NCBI GenBank assembly: GCA_018813765.1
Contig: JAHJBC010000010.1
Coordinates: 131,096-195,095 of the forward strand
Reading direction: 5' to 3'
DNA length: 64,000 nt
From: Gammaproteobacteria bacterium
GTDB lineage: Bacteria > Pseudomonadota > Gammaproteobacteria > Burkholderiales > Gallionellaceae
Shown: piece after piece, positions 32,677 through 41,415 of the stretch
Layout of the letters: the number at the start of each line of letters is the position of its first letter
Position numbering within the stretch: position 1 is the first letter of the stretch
Notes under the pieces: generated by a model
The model's input: the letters and a program-made list of their open reading frames with translations, nothing else
Databases searched by the model: none
What the model was told of the DNA's origin: nothing
Translations under genes and position numbers: made by a program

Positions 32677-33493
32677 GCAGAAAACTCTTCACTTGTTCAA
32701 CAAAGATACCGGGGTGCGACAGGAACGGTGCATGCGACGCGCCCGCCACTTCGACCACGCGCGCCGACGGCATGGTCTGCGCCAGATAGTACGACGCCTC
32801 GGGCGGGGTCAGCTTGTCGCGCCCGCCCGCGATGAGCAACGTCGGCTGGGCGATCTCCGCCAAGCCTGCGCGCAGGTCGGCGTCACGCAATATCTCCAGC
32901 CCGCCGCGCAAGGCGCCCATGTCGGGCTCGCCTCGGCTGAACAGGCGCTCGCGCAGCAGCGCCAGCAGTTCGCGCTCATTCTCGCTGCCGCGCAATTGCA
33001 GTGCGATGAAGCGGCGCAGGGTGGCCGCATGGTTCTGCTCCAGCTCGTCGGCGAACTTGGCCAGCACTTCGCCCGCCATGCCGAACAGCCAGTCATCGCG
33101 TTCGGCGAAACACGGCGTGCTGGTGACCAGCACCAGCCGCCGCACCTTGGCAGGTTCACGCGCAGCCCAGTGCAGGGCGAGCTGGCCGCCCAGCGACCAG
33201 CCGCAGACGTTGAGCGTCTCCGGGAATTGTGCCGATAATTGGTCGACCACCCCCTGTAGGATGGGTTGAGCGTAGCGATACCCATCTTCCGATCCCGCTC
33301 CATGATGGGTATCGCTACGTTCAACCCAACCTACATCCCTGGAATATCCATAGCCTGGCAGGTCGACACTTAGCACCTGGAAATCTTCAGACAGCTTCTG
33401 CGCGACATCCGTCCACACGCCGCCGTGCATGCCCCAGCCATGGATCAGCAGCAGAGGTTCGCCGCTGCCTATGCTCTCAACATGCAAGCTCAT
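32669..33493 (-). CDS. bioH: Pimeloyl-[acyl-carrier protein] methyl ester esterase with an in-frame repeat insertion
   Basis: 274 aa from ATG 33491-33493. An alpha/beta hydrolase: oxyanion region LLLIHGWGMHGG, nucleophile Ser in CGWSLGGQLALHW, Asp in AGGRDKLTPPEA and His in AGASHAPFLSHP. All catalytic residues are present. Between GYGYS and VVDQLSAQFPE (about residues 54-80) the frame crosses a palindromic repeat, adding a foreign segment (VGWVERSDTHHG...DGYRYAQPIL). Without it the protein would have the usual length of about 248-255. BioH hydrolyses pimeloyl-ACP methyl ester. It overlaps bioF by 17 bases. Confidence 0.95.
   Translation of the reverse strand: MSLHVESIGSGEPLLLIHGWGMHGGVWTDVAQKLSEDFQVLSVDLPGYGYSRDVGWVERSDTHHGAGSEDGYRYAQPILQGVVDQLSAQFPETLNVCGWSLGGQLALHWAAREPAKVRRLVLVTSTPCFAERDDWLFGMAGEVLAKFADELEQNHAATLRRFIALQLRGSENERELLALLRERLFSRGEPDMGALRGGLEILRDADLRAGLAEIAQPTLLIAGGRDKLTPPEASYYLAQTMPSARVVEVAGASHAPFLSHPGIFVEQVKSFLHE
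33256..33334. repeat. Palindromic repeat inside bioH, second copy of the GTAGGATGGGTTGA family
   Basis: 79 bp starting GTAGGATGGGTTGAGCGTAG and ending ATCGCTACGTTCAACCCAACC-TAC. It is the same family as 22374-22443. It is open in the bioH frame and encodes about 26 residues. Confidence 0.9.
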
Positions 33494-34718
33494 GCAAGGC
33501 TCCGATGAGTTGTTCGACATCCGCCGCGCTGTGTGCGGCAGACAGGGTGATGCGCAAGCGCGCCGTGCCCTGCGGCACGGTGGGCGGGCGTATCGCCGCG
33601 ACCCAGATGCCGCGTTCGCGCAGGGCTTCGCTCAAGCGCAAAGCTTGGGCGTTATCCCCGATCAGCAGCGGCTGTATCGCGGTGTCCGACGGCATCAGCT
33701 GCCAAGGCAGGTCGGCCAGGCCGTTGCGCAGTTGCTCCACCAATTGCTTTAAGTGGGCGCGTCGTTTGTCACCCTGTTCGATCAGTTGCAGGCTCTGCGA
33801 CAACGCGACGGACAAGGCTGGCGGTGTCGCCGTGGTATAGACATAGCTGTGCGCGTGATTGACGAGCGTGTCGATAACGACCTGTTCCGCCGCGACGAAG
33901 GCACCGGAGACACCGGCGGCCTTGCCGAGGGTTGCCATGTAGATGATGCGGGAAGAGTCTAAATCCCCCCTGCCCCCCTTTGTTAAAGGGGGGTGTGAGG
34001 CGGCAGCGGGTTCAGGCACCCCCCTTTGCAAAAGGGGGGCTGGGGGGGATTTGAAGTGCGACAAACACCCGCGCCCCTGTTCCCCCAGCACGCCGAAGCC
34101 GTGCGCGTCGTCCACATATAGCCACGCGTCATGCAACTCGCACAGTGCCAGCAGTTCACTCAGCGGTGCGATATCGCCGTCCATGCTGAATACCGCATCG
34201 GTGATGACCAGCTTCCTGCCGCTTGGGGTCTGCGCCAGCAGTTGCGTGAGTTGCGCCATGTCGCCGTGGCGGTAACGTTTGGTGTCGGCGCGCGACAACA
34301 ACATCGCGTCGTTGAGCGAAGCATGGTTGAGCTTGTCGGCGAACACCGTGTCGCCCTTGCCCACCAACGCCTGCACCACGCCGAGGTTGGCCATGTAACC
34401 GGTAGAAAACAGCAGCCCTGCCGGTTTGCCGACGAAAGCGGCGAGCTGTTGTTCGAGCAGATGGTGCGGCACGAAATGTCCGCTCACCAGATGCGCTGCG
34501 CCCGCGCCTACCCCCCACTGTTGCGCGCCCTGTTGCAGGGCGGCGATCAGTTGCGGATGACTGGCAAGGCCGAGGTAATCGTTGCTACAGAACGCCAGAT
34601 ACGGCTCCCCATCCACCACGATATGCGGCGACTGCGGCGTGTCCAGCGCCCGCCGCCTGCGTAGCAGGTTTTGCGCGGCACGTTCGTCCAGCTCGTTTTG
34701 CAGAACGGAAAACGGCAT
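33477..34718 (-). CDS. bioF: 8-amino-7-oxononanoate synthase with an in-frame repeat insertion
   Basis: 413 aa from ATG 34716-34718, longer than the usual 385-390. A fold-type I PLP enzyme: FCSNDYLGLASHPQ, GLLFSTGYMANLGV, DDAHGFGVLG and the PLP lysine in MATLGKAAGVSG at about residue 266. Residues 223-253 are encoded by a palindromic repeat (33961-34052) located between GRGCLSHF and SSRIIYM, a loop near the active-site Lys. BioF condenses pimeloyl-ACP with L-alanine to give KAPA. The start shares a base with the bioB stop (TGATG). The enzyme is presumably active, because the core motifs are intact. Confidence 0.96.
   Translation of the reverse strand: MPFSVLQNELDERAAQNLLRRRRALDTPQSPHIVVDGEPYLAFCSNDYLGLASHPQLIAALQQGAQQWGVGAGAAHLVSGHFVPHHLLEQQLAAFVGKPAGLLFSTGYMANLGVVQALVGKGDTVFADKLNHASLNDAMLLSRADTKRYRHGDMAQLTQLLAQTPSGRKLVITDAVFSMDGDIAPLSELLALCELHDAWLYVDDAHGFGVLGEQGRGCLSHFKSPPAPLLQRGVPEPAAASHPPLTKGGRGDLDSSRIIYMATLGKAAGVSGAFVAAEQVVIDTLVNHAHSYVYTTATPPALSVALSQSLQLIEQGDKRRAHLKQLVEQLRNGLADLPWQLMPSDTAIQPLLIGDNAQALRLSEALRERGIWVAAIRPPTVPQGTARLRITLSAAHSAADVEQLIGALHELAC
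33961..34052. repeat. Palindromic repeat inside bioF
   Basis: 92 bp, starting AAATCCCCCCTGCCCCCC and ending GGCTGGGGGGGATTT as inverted arms; internal sub-arms CCCCCCTTTG and CAAAAGGGGGG also pair. It is a well-known type of dispersed palindrome. It is open in the bioF frame and yields a Pro/Leu/Gly-rich loop (KSPPAPLLQRG...LTKGGRG). Confidence 0.9.
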
Positions 34719-35713
34719 CAGTGCTTTTCGGTCAGCGGATACATACCCAGTTTCTTCATCAACACGCGGTCGTGATCCTCTGCCGGATTGCCGGTGGTGA
34801 GCAGTTTCTCGCCATAGAAGATTGAGTTCGCCCCGGCCAGGAAGCACAGCGTCTGCACCGCTTCGCTCATCTGCTCGCGCCCGGCCGAGAGCCGCACGTA
34901 AGCTTTCGGCATGGTGATGCGCGCGACGGCGATGGTGCGCACGAAATCGAGCGGATCGAGATCGGGCGCTTCCGCCAGCGGCGTGCCTTCGATCTTCACC
35001 AGGTTGTTGATCGGCACGCTGTCGGGATAGGGATCGAGGTTGGCCAGTTGCGCGATCAGCGCGGCGCGTTGGGTAATATTCTCGCCCAGGCCGACGATGC
35101 CGCCGCTGCACACGCTGATACCGGCACTGCGCACATGTTCCAGCGTATCCAGCCGGTCCTGGTAGGTGCGCGTGGTGATGATCTCGCCGTAGAGTTCGGG
35201 CGCGGTGTCGAGGTTGTGGTTGTAGTAATCCAGTCCGGCCTCGCGCAATTGCGCGGCATGCTCTTCGCTCAACATGCCCAGCGTGGCGCAGGTCTCCATG
35301 CCCAGTGCGCGTACCTCGCTCACCATCCTTGCCACGTTCTCCAGGTCGCGGTCGCAGGGCTCGCGCCAGGCCGCGCTCATGCAGAAGCGCGTCGCGCCGT
35401 TCTCGCGCGCGGCACGCGCGGCGGCCACCACGGCTTCGACTTCCATCAACTTCTGGTTCTGGATGTCAGTGGCATTGACCGAAGACTGCGAGCAGTAGCC
35501 GCAGTCCTCGGAGCAACCGCCGGTCTTGATCGACAGCAGCGTGGAGAGTTGCAGCGCATTGGGGTCGAAGTGCTCGCGGTGCACCTGCTGTGCGCGGTAC
35601 ATCAGGTCGGGGAAAGGCAATTTGAGCAGTGCTTCAACTTCGGCAACGCTCCAGCGTTGCGGCGATGCTGCGGGAGCGGCTGAACGGATTACTTCGGCAG
35701 TCTGGTTTTGCAT
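34718..35713 (-). CDS. bioB: Biotin synthase
   Basis: 331 aa from ATG 35711-35713 (MQNQTAEV). A radical SAM enzyme with the cluster motif C67-x3-C71-x2-C74 in [12 protein letters not shown]. Other family motifs: [41 protein letters not shown] and [10 protein letters not shown]. It inserts sulfur into dethiobiotin, using a [2Fe-2S] cluster as sulfur donor. It is first in bioBFHCD. An upstream in-frame start at 35788 would overlap the divergent comF promoter area and is less likely. The short divergent gap with comF must hold its promoter. Confidence 0.98.
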   Translation of the reverse strand: MQNQTAEVIRSAAPAASPQRWSVAEVEALLKLPFPDLMYRAQQVHREHFDPNALQLSTLLSIKTGGCSEDCGYCSQSSVNATDIQNQKLMEVEAVVAAARAARENGATRFCMSAAWREPCDRDLENVARMVSEVRALGMETCATLGMLSEEHAAQLREAGLDYYNHNLDTAPELYGEIITTRTYQDRLDTLEHVRSAGISVCSGGIVGLGENITQRAALIAQLANLDPYPDSVPINNLVKIEGTPLAEAPDLDPLDFVRTIAVARITMPKAYVRLSAGREQMSEAVQTLCFLAGANSIFYGEKLLTTGNPAEDHDRVLMKKLGMYPLTEKH

Positions 35714-35732
35714 ATTTGTATTAATAAGTAGA

Positions 35733-36494
35733 ATGAAAAAGGCGCATTCACGACCCACAACCTGTCTGGGATCGAAAAACTTGTCCATTTTATCCCATCA
35801 CCCGTTTGACATCGGTGCAAATTTTGCTCGCCTGCTGCCCGCACAGCCATGCGTGCTGTGTGGCACGGGTAGCCTCAACGGCTTGATCTGCAAGGATTGT
35901 GATGCCGAATTGCCGCGCCTGCCGGAGGCACACTGCCCGGTCTGCGCGCTGCCTAGTCCGGTGGGCGGTGTGTGCGGACAATGCCTGCGACACCCGCCCC
36001 ACTTCGACCACTGCGTGGCCGCTTTCAGCTACGCCTTTCCGATGGACAAGCTGCTCCAGGAGCTGAAATACCGCGAACGCTTGATCCTGGTCGACCATCT
36101 TGCCGATGCGCTGGCTCGACACGTCACGCTGCGCCCGGACTTTCTCGTTGCCCTGCCATTGCATCCTGCCCGCTTGCGCGAGCGCGGCTTCAACCAGTCG
36201 CTGCTGCTGGCGCGGCGCATCTCGCGACGGCTCGGCATTCCGTTACTGCCCGACCTGTGCGAGCGTGTGCGCAACACGCCGCCGCAATCGGGACTGCCCT
36301 GGAAGGAACGCGACAAGAACATGCGCGGAGCTTTCGCCTGCGAGTCCGGCGACCGCATCAAAGGCAAACATGTCGCCATCGTGGACGATGTGATGACGAC
36401 GGGCGCTTCGACCGGCGAGCTTGCGCGCATGCTGAAACAGGCGGGGGCGAGCGAGGTCAGCGTTTGGGTGATCGCGCGGACGATGAAGGACTGA
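35733..36494 (+). CDS. comF: ComF-family phosphoribosyltransferase
   Basis: About 253 aa from ATG 35733; a TTG at 35781 would give a version 16 residues shorter. It has a double zinc ribbon of four CxxC-type pairs ([26 protein letters not shown]) and a C-terminal PRTase domain with the PRPP-binding loop [17 protein letters not shown]. Earlier blocks: [20 protein letters not shown] and [16 protein letters not shown]. ComF is required for natural transformation in many species, acting with ComFA/PriA in internalised-ssDNA handling. It is transcribed divergently from bioB and converges on mshN across a short tandem repeat that begins in its stop codon. Confidence 0.92.
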   Translation: MKKAHSRPTTCLGSKNLSILSHHPFDIGANFARLLPAQPCVLCGTGSLNGLICKDCDAELPRLPEAHCPVCALPSPVGGVCGQCLRHPPHFDHCVAAFSYAFPMDKLLQELKYRERLILVDHLADALARHVTLRPDFLVALPLHPARLRERGFNQSLLLARRISRRLGIPLLPDLCERVRNTPPQSGLPWKERDKNMRGAFACESGDRIKGKHVAIVDDVMTTGASTGELARMLKQAGASEVSVWVIARTMKD

Positions 36495-36535
36495 GTATCG
36501 AGTACTGAGTGTTGAGTCCTCAGCACTCAGCACTC
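36491..36535. repeat. Short tandem/inverted GAGTNCTGAGT repeats between comF and mshN
   Basis: CTGAGTATCGAGTACTGAGTG followed by TCAGCACTCAGCACTC. Heptad-like units GAGTRCT in both orientations form a hairpin. The same family is found at 49871-49909 and 53826-53943 inside prepilin leaders. It overlaps the TGA of comF. Confidence 0.7.
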
Positions 36536-36545
36536 CGTTGTCGAG

Positions 36546-37661
36546 TCAGTTGCCGAGTTCCGTGAGTTTGTTCTGCACATAGGCGGTCAGTTCGGCAGAG
36601 AGTGTCTGCATCGCCAATGCGCGTTGGTAGGCATCGCGCGCATCCTCGACGCGCTCTACCGCCTGCATCGATATCCCCGCCCCCATCCACCAGATGCCGT
36701 TACCGGGTGCAAGCTGCAATGCGATCTGGTAATGGGTGATCGCTTCCTTGTGGCGGTTCTGACGTTGCAACAGCGCAGCGACGAAAGCGTGGTATTCCGG
36801 CTGCCGGTCGGCATGGGGCAGCGTCTTCTCCAATGTCTCCAGCGCCAGCGGGATCGCATCGCGCTCCACCTGCATGCGTGCGAGCAGCATCGCAAAGGAA
36901 GACTCGTGCGAATCGCGCTGTAAACCCTCCTGCAGCAATATCTCGGCATCCGCATTACGATTGACTCCCAGCAACACGCCGACCAAGGCCCGGCGCGCGG
37001 CATGATGCAGCGGATCGAGGCGCAATGCCCTTTCGTATCCCGCGATCGCCTCGTCCGTATTGCCCTGCTGTGCCGCAAGAGCAGCCTTGTTGAATTCGTT
37101 TTCGGCATGTTGCCGCGGGCTGATCTGCTTGAGTGGATCGATCGCTTGGCTCTTCGCAGCGAGGCTCGGCGACCTTGCGATCTTGGCCGGCGCTTCGCGC
37201 TGCACCGGCGTCTTGCGTATCGTCTCCACGACAGCCCCTGGACTTTCGCTCTTCACCGGGCTCTCGCTCGCCGCCGGACTGGCGCGCAAACCGCCGGGCG
37301 AGGAGGTGGTAGCCAGTTCAAGACTCAGCTTGGATGCAGGCGGCTCGATCTGCGGCATGGAGGCGATATCCCCCGCGGACGCAGGCACGGATACGGGCAG
37401 GCTTGTCATATCGGCCGAACCGGATACCAGTTCAAATTTCGCGTCGTTCGACGCCGTGACCGGCACGGCATCGACAGATTCGCCGCGCCCGGAATACCAT
37501 TTGGCCGCCATCAACAGGAGCAGCAACGCAGCAACGGCCAACAGATAGAACCTGAGGTTCGACGACTTGCGCGGCGGGATGGCACGAATCGCCGCCTCGC
37601 CCAGCACGGTGTTTTCGCCGCGCTTCTCCAGTTCGTTCAGCATCTGGTTGATGAGGCTCAT
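36546..37661 (-). CDS. mshN: MSHA biogenesis protein MshN (TPR protein)
   Basis: 371 aa from ATG 37659-37661. The short cytoplasmic N-terminus MSLINQMLNELEKRG is characteristic of MshN, then one membrane helix (about 35-55), a long Ser/Pro/Ala-rich periplasmic linker (about 60-175) and a TPR domain (about 185-365) seen as NTDEAIAGYERALRLDP, NADAEILLQEGLQ and VEDARDAYQRAL. It likely supports secretin or motor assembly. It overlaps mshM by four bases (ATGA). It is the last gene of the pilus transcript. Confidence 0.93.
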   Translation of the reverse strand: MSLINQMLNELEKRGENTVLGEAAIRAIPPRKSSNLRFYLLAVAALLLLLMAAKWYSGRGESVDAVPVTASNDAKFELVSGSADMTSLPVSVPASAGDIASMPQIEPPASKLSLELATTSSPGGLRASPAASESPVKSESPGAVVETIRKTPVQREAPAKIARSPSLAAKSQAIDPLKQISPRQHAENEFNKAALAAQQGNTDEAIAGYERALRLDPLHHAARRALVGVLLGVNRNADAEILLQEGLQRDSHESSFAMLLARMQVERDAIPLALETLEKTLPHADRQPEYHAFVAALLQRQNRHKEAITHYQIALQLAPGNGIWWMGAGISMQAVERVEDARDAYQRALAMQTLSAELTAYVQNKLTELGN

Positions 37662-38614
37662 CGCAGCCAGATCCCCCACACGCCCAGCGCCAACAGCCCC
37701 AATGTCGCGACACCCAGCCACACCCAGGTCATCCAGTCCTTGCGCGACTCCGGCGTGTCGGCGGCCGCCTTGCGCACATGGCGCGCCTGCACCTGCTGGC
37801 GCCCTTCGGCATAGGCCAGCATCAGCGCCTTGTGCGCCACGATGTTGGCCAGCCGCGGCGTGCCGCGCGTGACGCGGTGCATGAGGCTGACCGCGCCGGG
37901 GTTGAACAGCGTCTCGCCCTTGAATCCCGCCACGGCCAGGCGATGGCGCAGATAGCGGTCCATCTCGTCGCGGTGCAGGCCCTGCAATTGGTACTGGAAG
38001 CTGATGCGCTGGCGCAACTGGCGTACCGAATTCTGCTTGAGGCGCTCGTCCAGCTCGGGCTGGCCGAACAGCACCACCTGCATCAGCTTGCGCTTCTCGG
38101 TCTCCAGATTGGTGAGCAGGCGCAGCACCTCCAGGCTTTCCAGCGGCATCGCCTGCGCCTCGTCCAGGCACACCAGCACACGTTTGCCCTCGCGCGCGAA
38201 GTTGAGCAGGGTCAGCGTCAATTCCTTGAGCAGACGATGCTGGTCGAATGAATCATCCATCTCGATGCGGAACTCGTCCGCCAGCGCCAGCAGCAGGCTG
38301 CGCGGTTCGAGATAGGGATTGGGAATGTAGGCGGTGATGAATTTCGCCGCATGGCGGCCGCTGGTGCCGCCGTCCTGGGTGCCGATGTCGGTGGTGGTCG
38401 CGCGGTCGCTGTTGAGCGTGGCGAGGAATTTGCGGCACAACAGTGTCTTGCCGTTGCCCACCTCACCCACGATCTTGATAAAACCCTCGCCGCTGCGCGC
38501 GGCGACCAGCAGGGTGTTCAGGCCTTCCTGATAATTGGTGCAGGCGAAGAAGAAACTGGTGTCGGGCGTCAGCGAAAAGGGATGCTCGCGCAGACCGAAG
38601 TGCGCCAGGTACAT
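37658..38614 (-). CDS. mshM: MSHA biogenesis ATPase MshM (ExeA-like)
   Basis: 318 aa. An AAA ATPase of the ExeA/GspA type: MYLAHFGLREHPFSLTPD, Walker A GEVGNGKTLLCR (about residue 50), Walker B VLVCLDEAQAMP, sensor region VVLFGQPELDERL and one C-terminal membrane helix (MTWVWLGVATLGLLALGVWGIW). ExeA-like ATPases help secretin multimerise through peptidoglycan binding and remodelling, although no peptidoglycan-binding domain is present here. It lies four bases after mshL and overlaps mshN. Confidence 0.94.
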   Translation of the reverse strand: MYLAHFGLREHPFSLTPDTSFFFACTNYQEGLNTLLVAARSGEGFIKIVGEVGNGKTLLCRKFLATLNSDRATTTDIGTQDGGTSGRHAAKFITAYIPNPYLEPRSLLLALADEFRIEMDDSFDQHRLLKELTLTLLNFAREGKRVLVCLDEAQAMPLESLEVLRLLTNLETEKRKLMQVVLFGQPELDERLKQNSVRQLRQRISFQYQLQGLHRDEMDRYLRHRLAVAGFKGETLFNPGAVSLMHRVTRGTPRLANIVAHKALMLAYAEGRQQVQARHVRKAAADTPESRKDWMTWVWLGVATLGLLALGVWGIWLR

Positions 38615-38618
38615 GATG

Positions 38619-40280
38619 CTATCTGGACATCTTGTTGATGCGCTCGCGGCTGCGCGTGATGTCGTCCGACCAGTCCTTGTCGCTGTCCACCACGGTCGGC
38701 TTGAGCAGGATCACCAACTCGCGCTTCTCGGTAGTCCTGGTGGTCTGGCCGAACACCGTCTTGGGCAGCATCGGCAGACCGGACTCATCCAACGCCGAAG
38801 CCTCGCGCATCAATCCGCCGATCGCCACGATCTGTCCGTCGCTGGCACGCACCACGCTATCCGTCTCCGAAACGGAACTGGAGGCCAGCGGCAGGTTGTA
38901 GGTACCCATTTCCGTGCCCAGATCCAGCGTCTTGTTGACGGTGGATACGGTACTCACCGACGGATGCACATGCAGGATGATCTCATTGTTCTCGTCGATG
39001 CGCGGCGTCACATCCAGCGAGATGCCGGAGAAGAACGGCTGCACTTTCACCGTCGGCGCGGTACCCGATGTCGTCGCCGTGGACGCGGTCCCGCCCGTCA
39101 CTTCCGTCACATAGAACTCGTCGGTGCCGACCTTGAGCACCGCCTTCTGGTTGTTCAGCGTCGCAATGCGTGGGCTGGACAGCACATGCACATCGCCCTG
39201 GCCTTCGAGGAAGCTCAGCAGCGCCGCGAAGTTGCTGGTCTGGAAGGCTAGGCCGAACATGGTACCGGCGATGGCGCCCGTAGGCAGGGCGGTAGATGCC
39301 AGCGAAGAAAGGGTGGAGCCCGGCGAGGAAGTCAGTATGCCGTTGCTCAGCGAACCGGAAGTGCCCAATGATGTTCCTGATGAGATCGCTCCGCCCGATA
39401 CGGCGCTGTTGGAACCGTTCCTGAATGCTCCCCAGTTCACGCCGGACTGGAAGGTATCGCTCAGCTTCACCTCGATGATCTTGGCTTCGAGGATCACCTG
39501 GCGCTCGATCGATATCTGCGATGCCCTGAGATAGGCCGCGACGTTTTTCAATTCGTCCGGCATGGCGCGCACCACGATCACCCCGGACATCGGGCTGACC
39601 ACCACACTGCGGCCTTTTTCGGTGCCAACGATGACCGCCAGCGTCTTGACCAGTTCATCCCAGAAATCGGCGCTGCTGGTCATGGTGACCTTGCTGCTGT
39701 CCCTGTTCTCGGTCGAGGACGAAGAACCGCCGCCGCTGCCGACGGCAACATCGGCCACCGAGCCGGAGGCCACGCGCAACGACGATTTGCCTTCGCGCTG
39801 CCCGGTCAGGTAATTGACCTGGTAGATGCGGGTCTGCAATGTCAGCGGCTGGATATAGATGCGCGCGCCATCCACCTTGTAGTCGTACCCATACAGTTCG
39901 CGTATCGCTTCCAGCGCATCGAACACTGTCACGTCCTTGAGGTTCAGCGAGATGGCTCCGGCGACTTCGGGATGCACCAGCATGCTGTAGCGCGTGCCGG
40001 ACACGATGGCCATGAACACCTGCGCTGCGGCAGTATTGTTGACCGCCAGGTCGAACTTGCCTTCGACTGGCTTGGTCGCGGTGCGGGGGGGAATCGCCAC
40101 GCCCAGCGGCGGCAACAGCGCTTGGTTCACCACATCGGCCTTGGCGGGACTGGCTGCGCGCTCCTGCACGGCCTTGTCCATCTCCTGCTTGATGCTGGCT
40201 GCCGGCGTATTTTTGCCGCTGCTGGCGCAGGCCGTCATCCATAGCGACAAGGCGACGATGATGAGTTGTTTCATTCGCAT
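38619..40280 (-). CDS. mshL: MSHA outer-membrane secretin MshL
   Basis: 553 aa. Lipoprotein signal (LIIVALSLWMTACASSG, lipobox MTAC). N-domains at about 90-300 (VNNTAAAQVFMAIVSGTRYS, AISLNLKDVTVFDALEAI) precede the secretin domain (about 310-545) with VLSSPRIATLNNQKAVLKVG and ASDGQIVAIGGLMREA. A Gly/Ser-rich insertion (GSGGGSSSSTEN) separates N1-like parts, and a second one (about 315-350) lies in the amphipathic gate area. It forms the outer-membrane pore through which the pilus emerges. SD AGGAG precedes the ATG at 40278-40280, with a second in-frame ATG at 40274. Confidence 0.97.
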   Translation of the reverse strand: MRMKQLIIVALSLWMTACASSGKNTPAASIKQEMDKAVQERAASPAKADVVNQALLPPLGVAIPPRTATKPVEGKFDLAVNNTAAAQVFMAIVSGTRYSMLVHPEVAGAISLNLKDVTVFDALEAIRELYGYDYKVDGARIYIQPLTLQTRIYQVNYLTGQREGKSSLRVASGSVADVAVGSGGGSSSSTENRDSSKVTMTSSADFWDELVKTLAVIVGTEKGRSVVVSPMSGVIVVRAMPDELKNVAAYLRASQISIERQVILEAKIIEVKLSDTFQSGVNWGAFRNGSNSAVSGGAISSGTSLGTSGSLSNGILTSSPGSTLSSLASTALPTGAIAGTMFGLAFQTSNFAALLSFLEGQGDVHVLSSPRIATLNNQKAVLKVGTDEFYVTEVTGGTASTATTSGTAPTVKVQPFFSGISLDVTPRIDENNEIILHVHPSVSTVSTVNKTLDLGTEMGTYNLPLASSSVSETDSVVRASDGQIVAIGGLMREASALDESGLPMLPKTVFGQTTRTTEKRELVILLKPTVVDSDKDWSDDITRSRERINKMSR

Positions 40281-40753
40281 GACTTCTCCTTCTTGCCCGC
40301 TACTACGGGCGGCGTCTTATGAATTATTCTTTTGAGTTTCTTGCGGGCGACCGGCGCAGCGTTCGCTGCGGGTTTCGCCAGCGGCGTATTGCAATGCTTG
40401 ATGCGGCTGCTTTGCATGACGACGCCGGGATACAGCGGCACTTCGCGCCGCCCTTCCGCGCCCTGCAACACCACGCTGTCCTCGCACACCGCCATCAGTC
40501 TTTCGCTGCCGATCCTGCCGCCCAGCTTCACCTGCTCGCCGTTGATGACGGCGGAACGGCGATCCGGCGCGATGATGATTGTGCGCAGCCCCTCGATCGT
40601 GGCCGCCTCCTTGGCGGCTGCCCCGCTATCGGTCGGAGCAAGGAACTCCGCAGCCGGCCGGGTCGGATCCGGCAAGGGCTCGGCGGCCTGCGCCAAGGCG
40701 CTCAGCAGCACCAGCGCGCTGGCAACTACGCAATTTTTCATACTTGTAGCCAT
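40271..40753 (-). CDS. mshK: MSHA biogenesis protein MshK
   Basis: 160 aa with a signal peptide (KNCVVASALVLLSALAQA) and the short pilotin/PilP-like motif DPTRPAAEFLAP, then GLRTIIIAPDRRSAVINGEQVKLG, in two blocks, a typical MshK/PilP homology region. The C-terminus is very basic (KKLKRIIHKTPPVVAGKK). It is expected to connect the inner-membrane MshI-J platform to the secretin. It overlaps mshJ by 16 bases and mshL by ten. Confidence 0.9.
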   Translation of the reverse strand: MATSMKNCVVASALVLLSALAQAAEPLPDPTRPAAEFLAPTDSGAAAKEAATIEGLRTIIIAPDRRSAVINGEQVKLGGRIGSERLMAVCEDSVVLQGAEGRREVPLYPGVVMQSSRIKHCNTPLAKPAANAAPVARKKLKRIIHKTPPVVAGKKEKSCE

Positions 40754-41415
40754 GTCTTGTCCAGACTCAGGGTATACAGGGTCAACGTCAATTCCACGGA
40801 CGGATACTGGATCACATTCATCTGCGCCCTGCCCCAGAACATCTGCGTGGGCAATCTTTCCAGCGCGGACAGATATTGCAACAGGTCGGCATAACTGCCG
40901 CGCACCGTGATCTTCACGCCATGCTTGTATATCTGCGTTTCCAGCCCGGTCGCCTGGGCCGTGGCGGCATCGCCGGTCGACTCGACGAGGGGACTCACCG
41001 GCAACGTGGTGAGCGCAACCAGTTGCAGGCGCTGATCGCGCTTGAGCACCTGCTCCAGCAATTCGGCCATCTTCTCCGGCGGCACCAGCTTGTCGCGCCG
41101 CTCCTTGAGATAGAGCTTGCCCTCGTCGATCTGCTTGCGCAGTTCGGACACACGCAGGTGTTGCGGCGATGATTCCGCATCCTCCCTGGCCTTCAGCAAG
41201 GCGGCGAGCTGCGCCTGGATTTCCTTCATCTTCTCGTTCTGTTGCTGCACCTGCGCGGAAAGGCTCTTCTGCTTCTGCAACAGCGGATTGAGGAACAGCG
41301 AATCGATCAGCGACAACAGCAGGAATACCGCCGCCGCAAAGATCAGGGCACGCTCGCGCAGCGACATGCCATCCACTTTGGCGACGATCTTGTCTATGCG
41401 CTCCTGCATGTTCAT
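40738..41415 (-). CDS. mshJ: MSHA biogenesis protein MshJ (PilO-like)
   Basis: 225 aa with a cytoplasmic start, one membrane helix (ALIFAAAVFLLLSLIDSLFL, about 24-43), a periplasmic coiled coil (about 50-120) and a ferredoxin-like C-terminal domain (YKHGVKITVRGSYADLLQYLSALE, in pieces). This is the PilO/GspM fold. It forms an inner-membrane assembly platform heterodimer with the MshI2/PilN-like protein encoded just upstream. The two genes overlap by four bases, which suits fixed stoichiometry. Confidence 0.92.
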   Translation of the reverse strand: MNMQERIDKIVAKVDGMSLRERALIFAAAVFLLLSLIDSLFLNPLLQKQKSLSAQVQQQNEKMKEIQAQLAALLKAREDAESSPQHLRVSELRKQIDEGKLYLKERRDKLVPPEKMAELLEQVLKRDQRLQLVALTTLPVSPLVESTGDAATAQATGLETQIYKHGVKITVRGSYADLLQYLSALERLPTQMFWGRAQMNVIQYPSVELTLTLYTLSLDKTWLQV

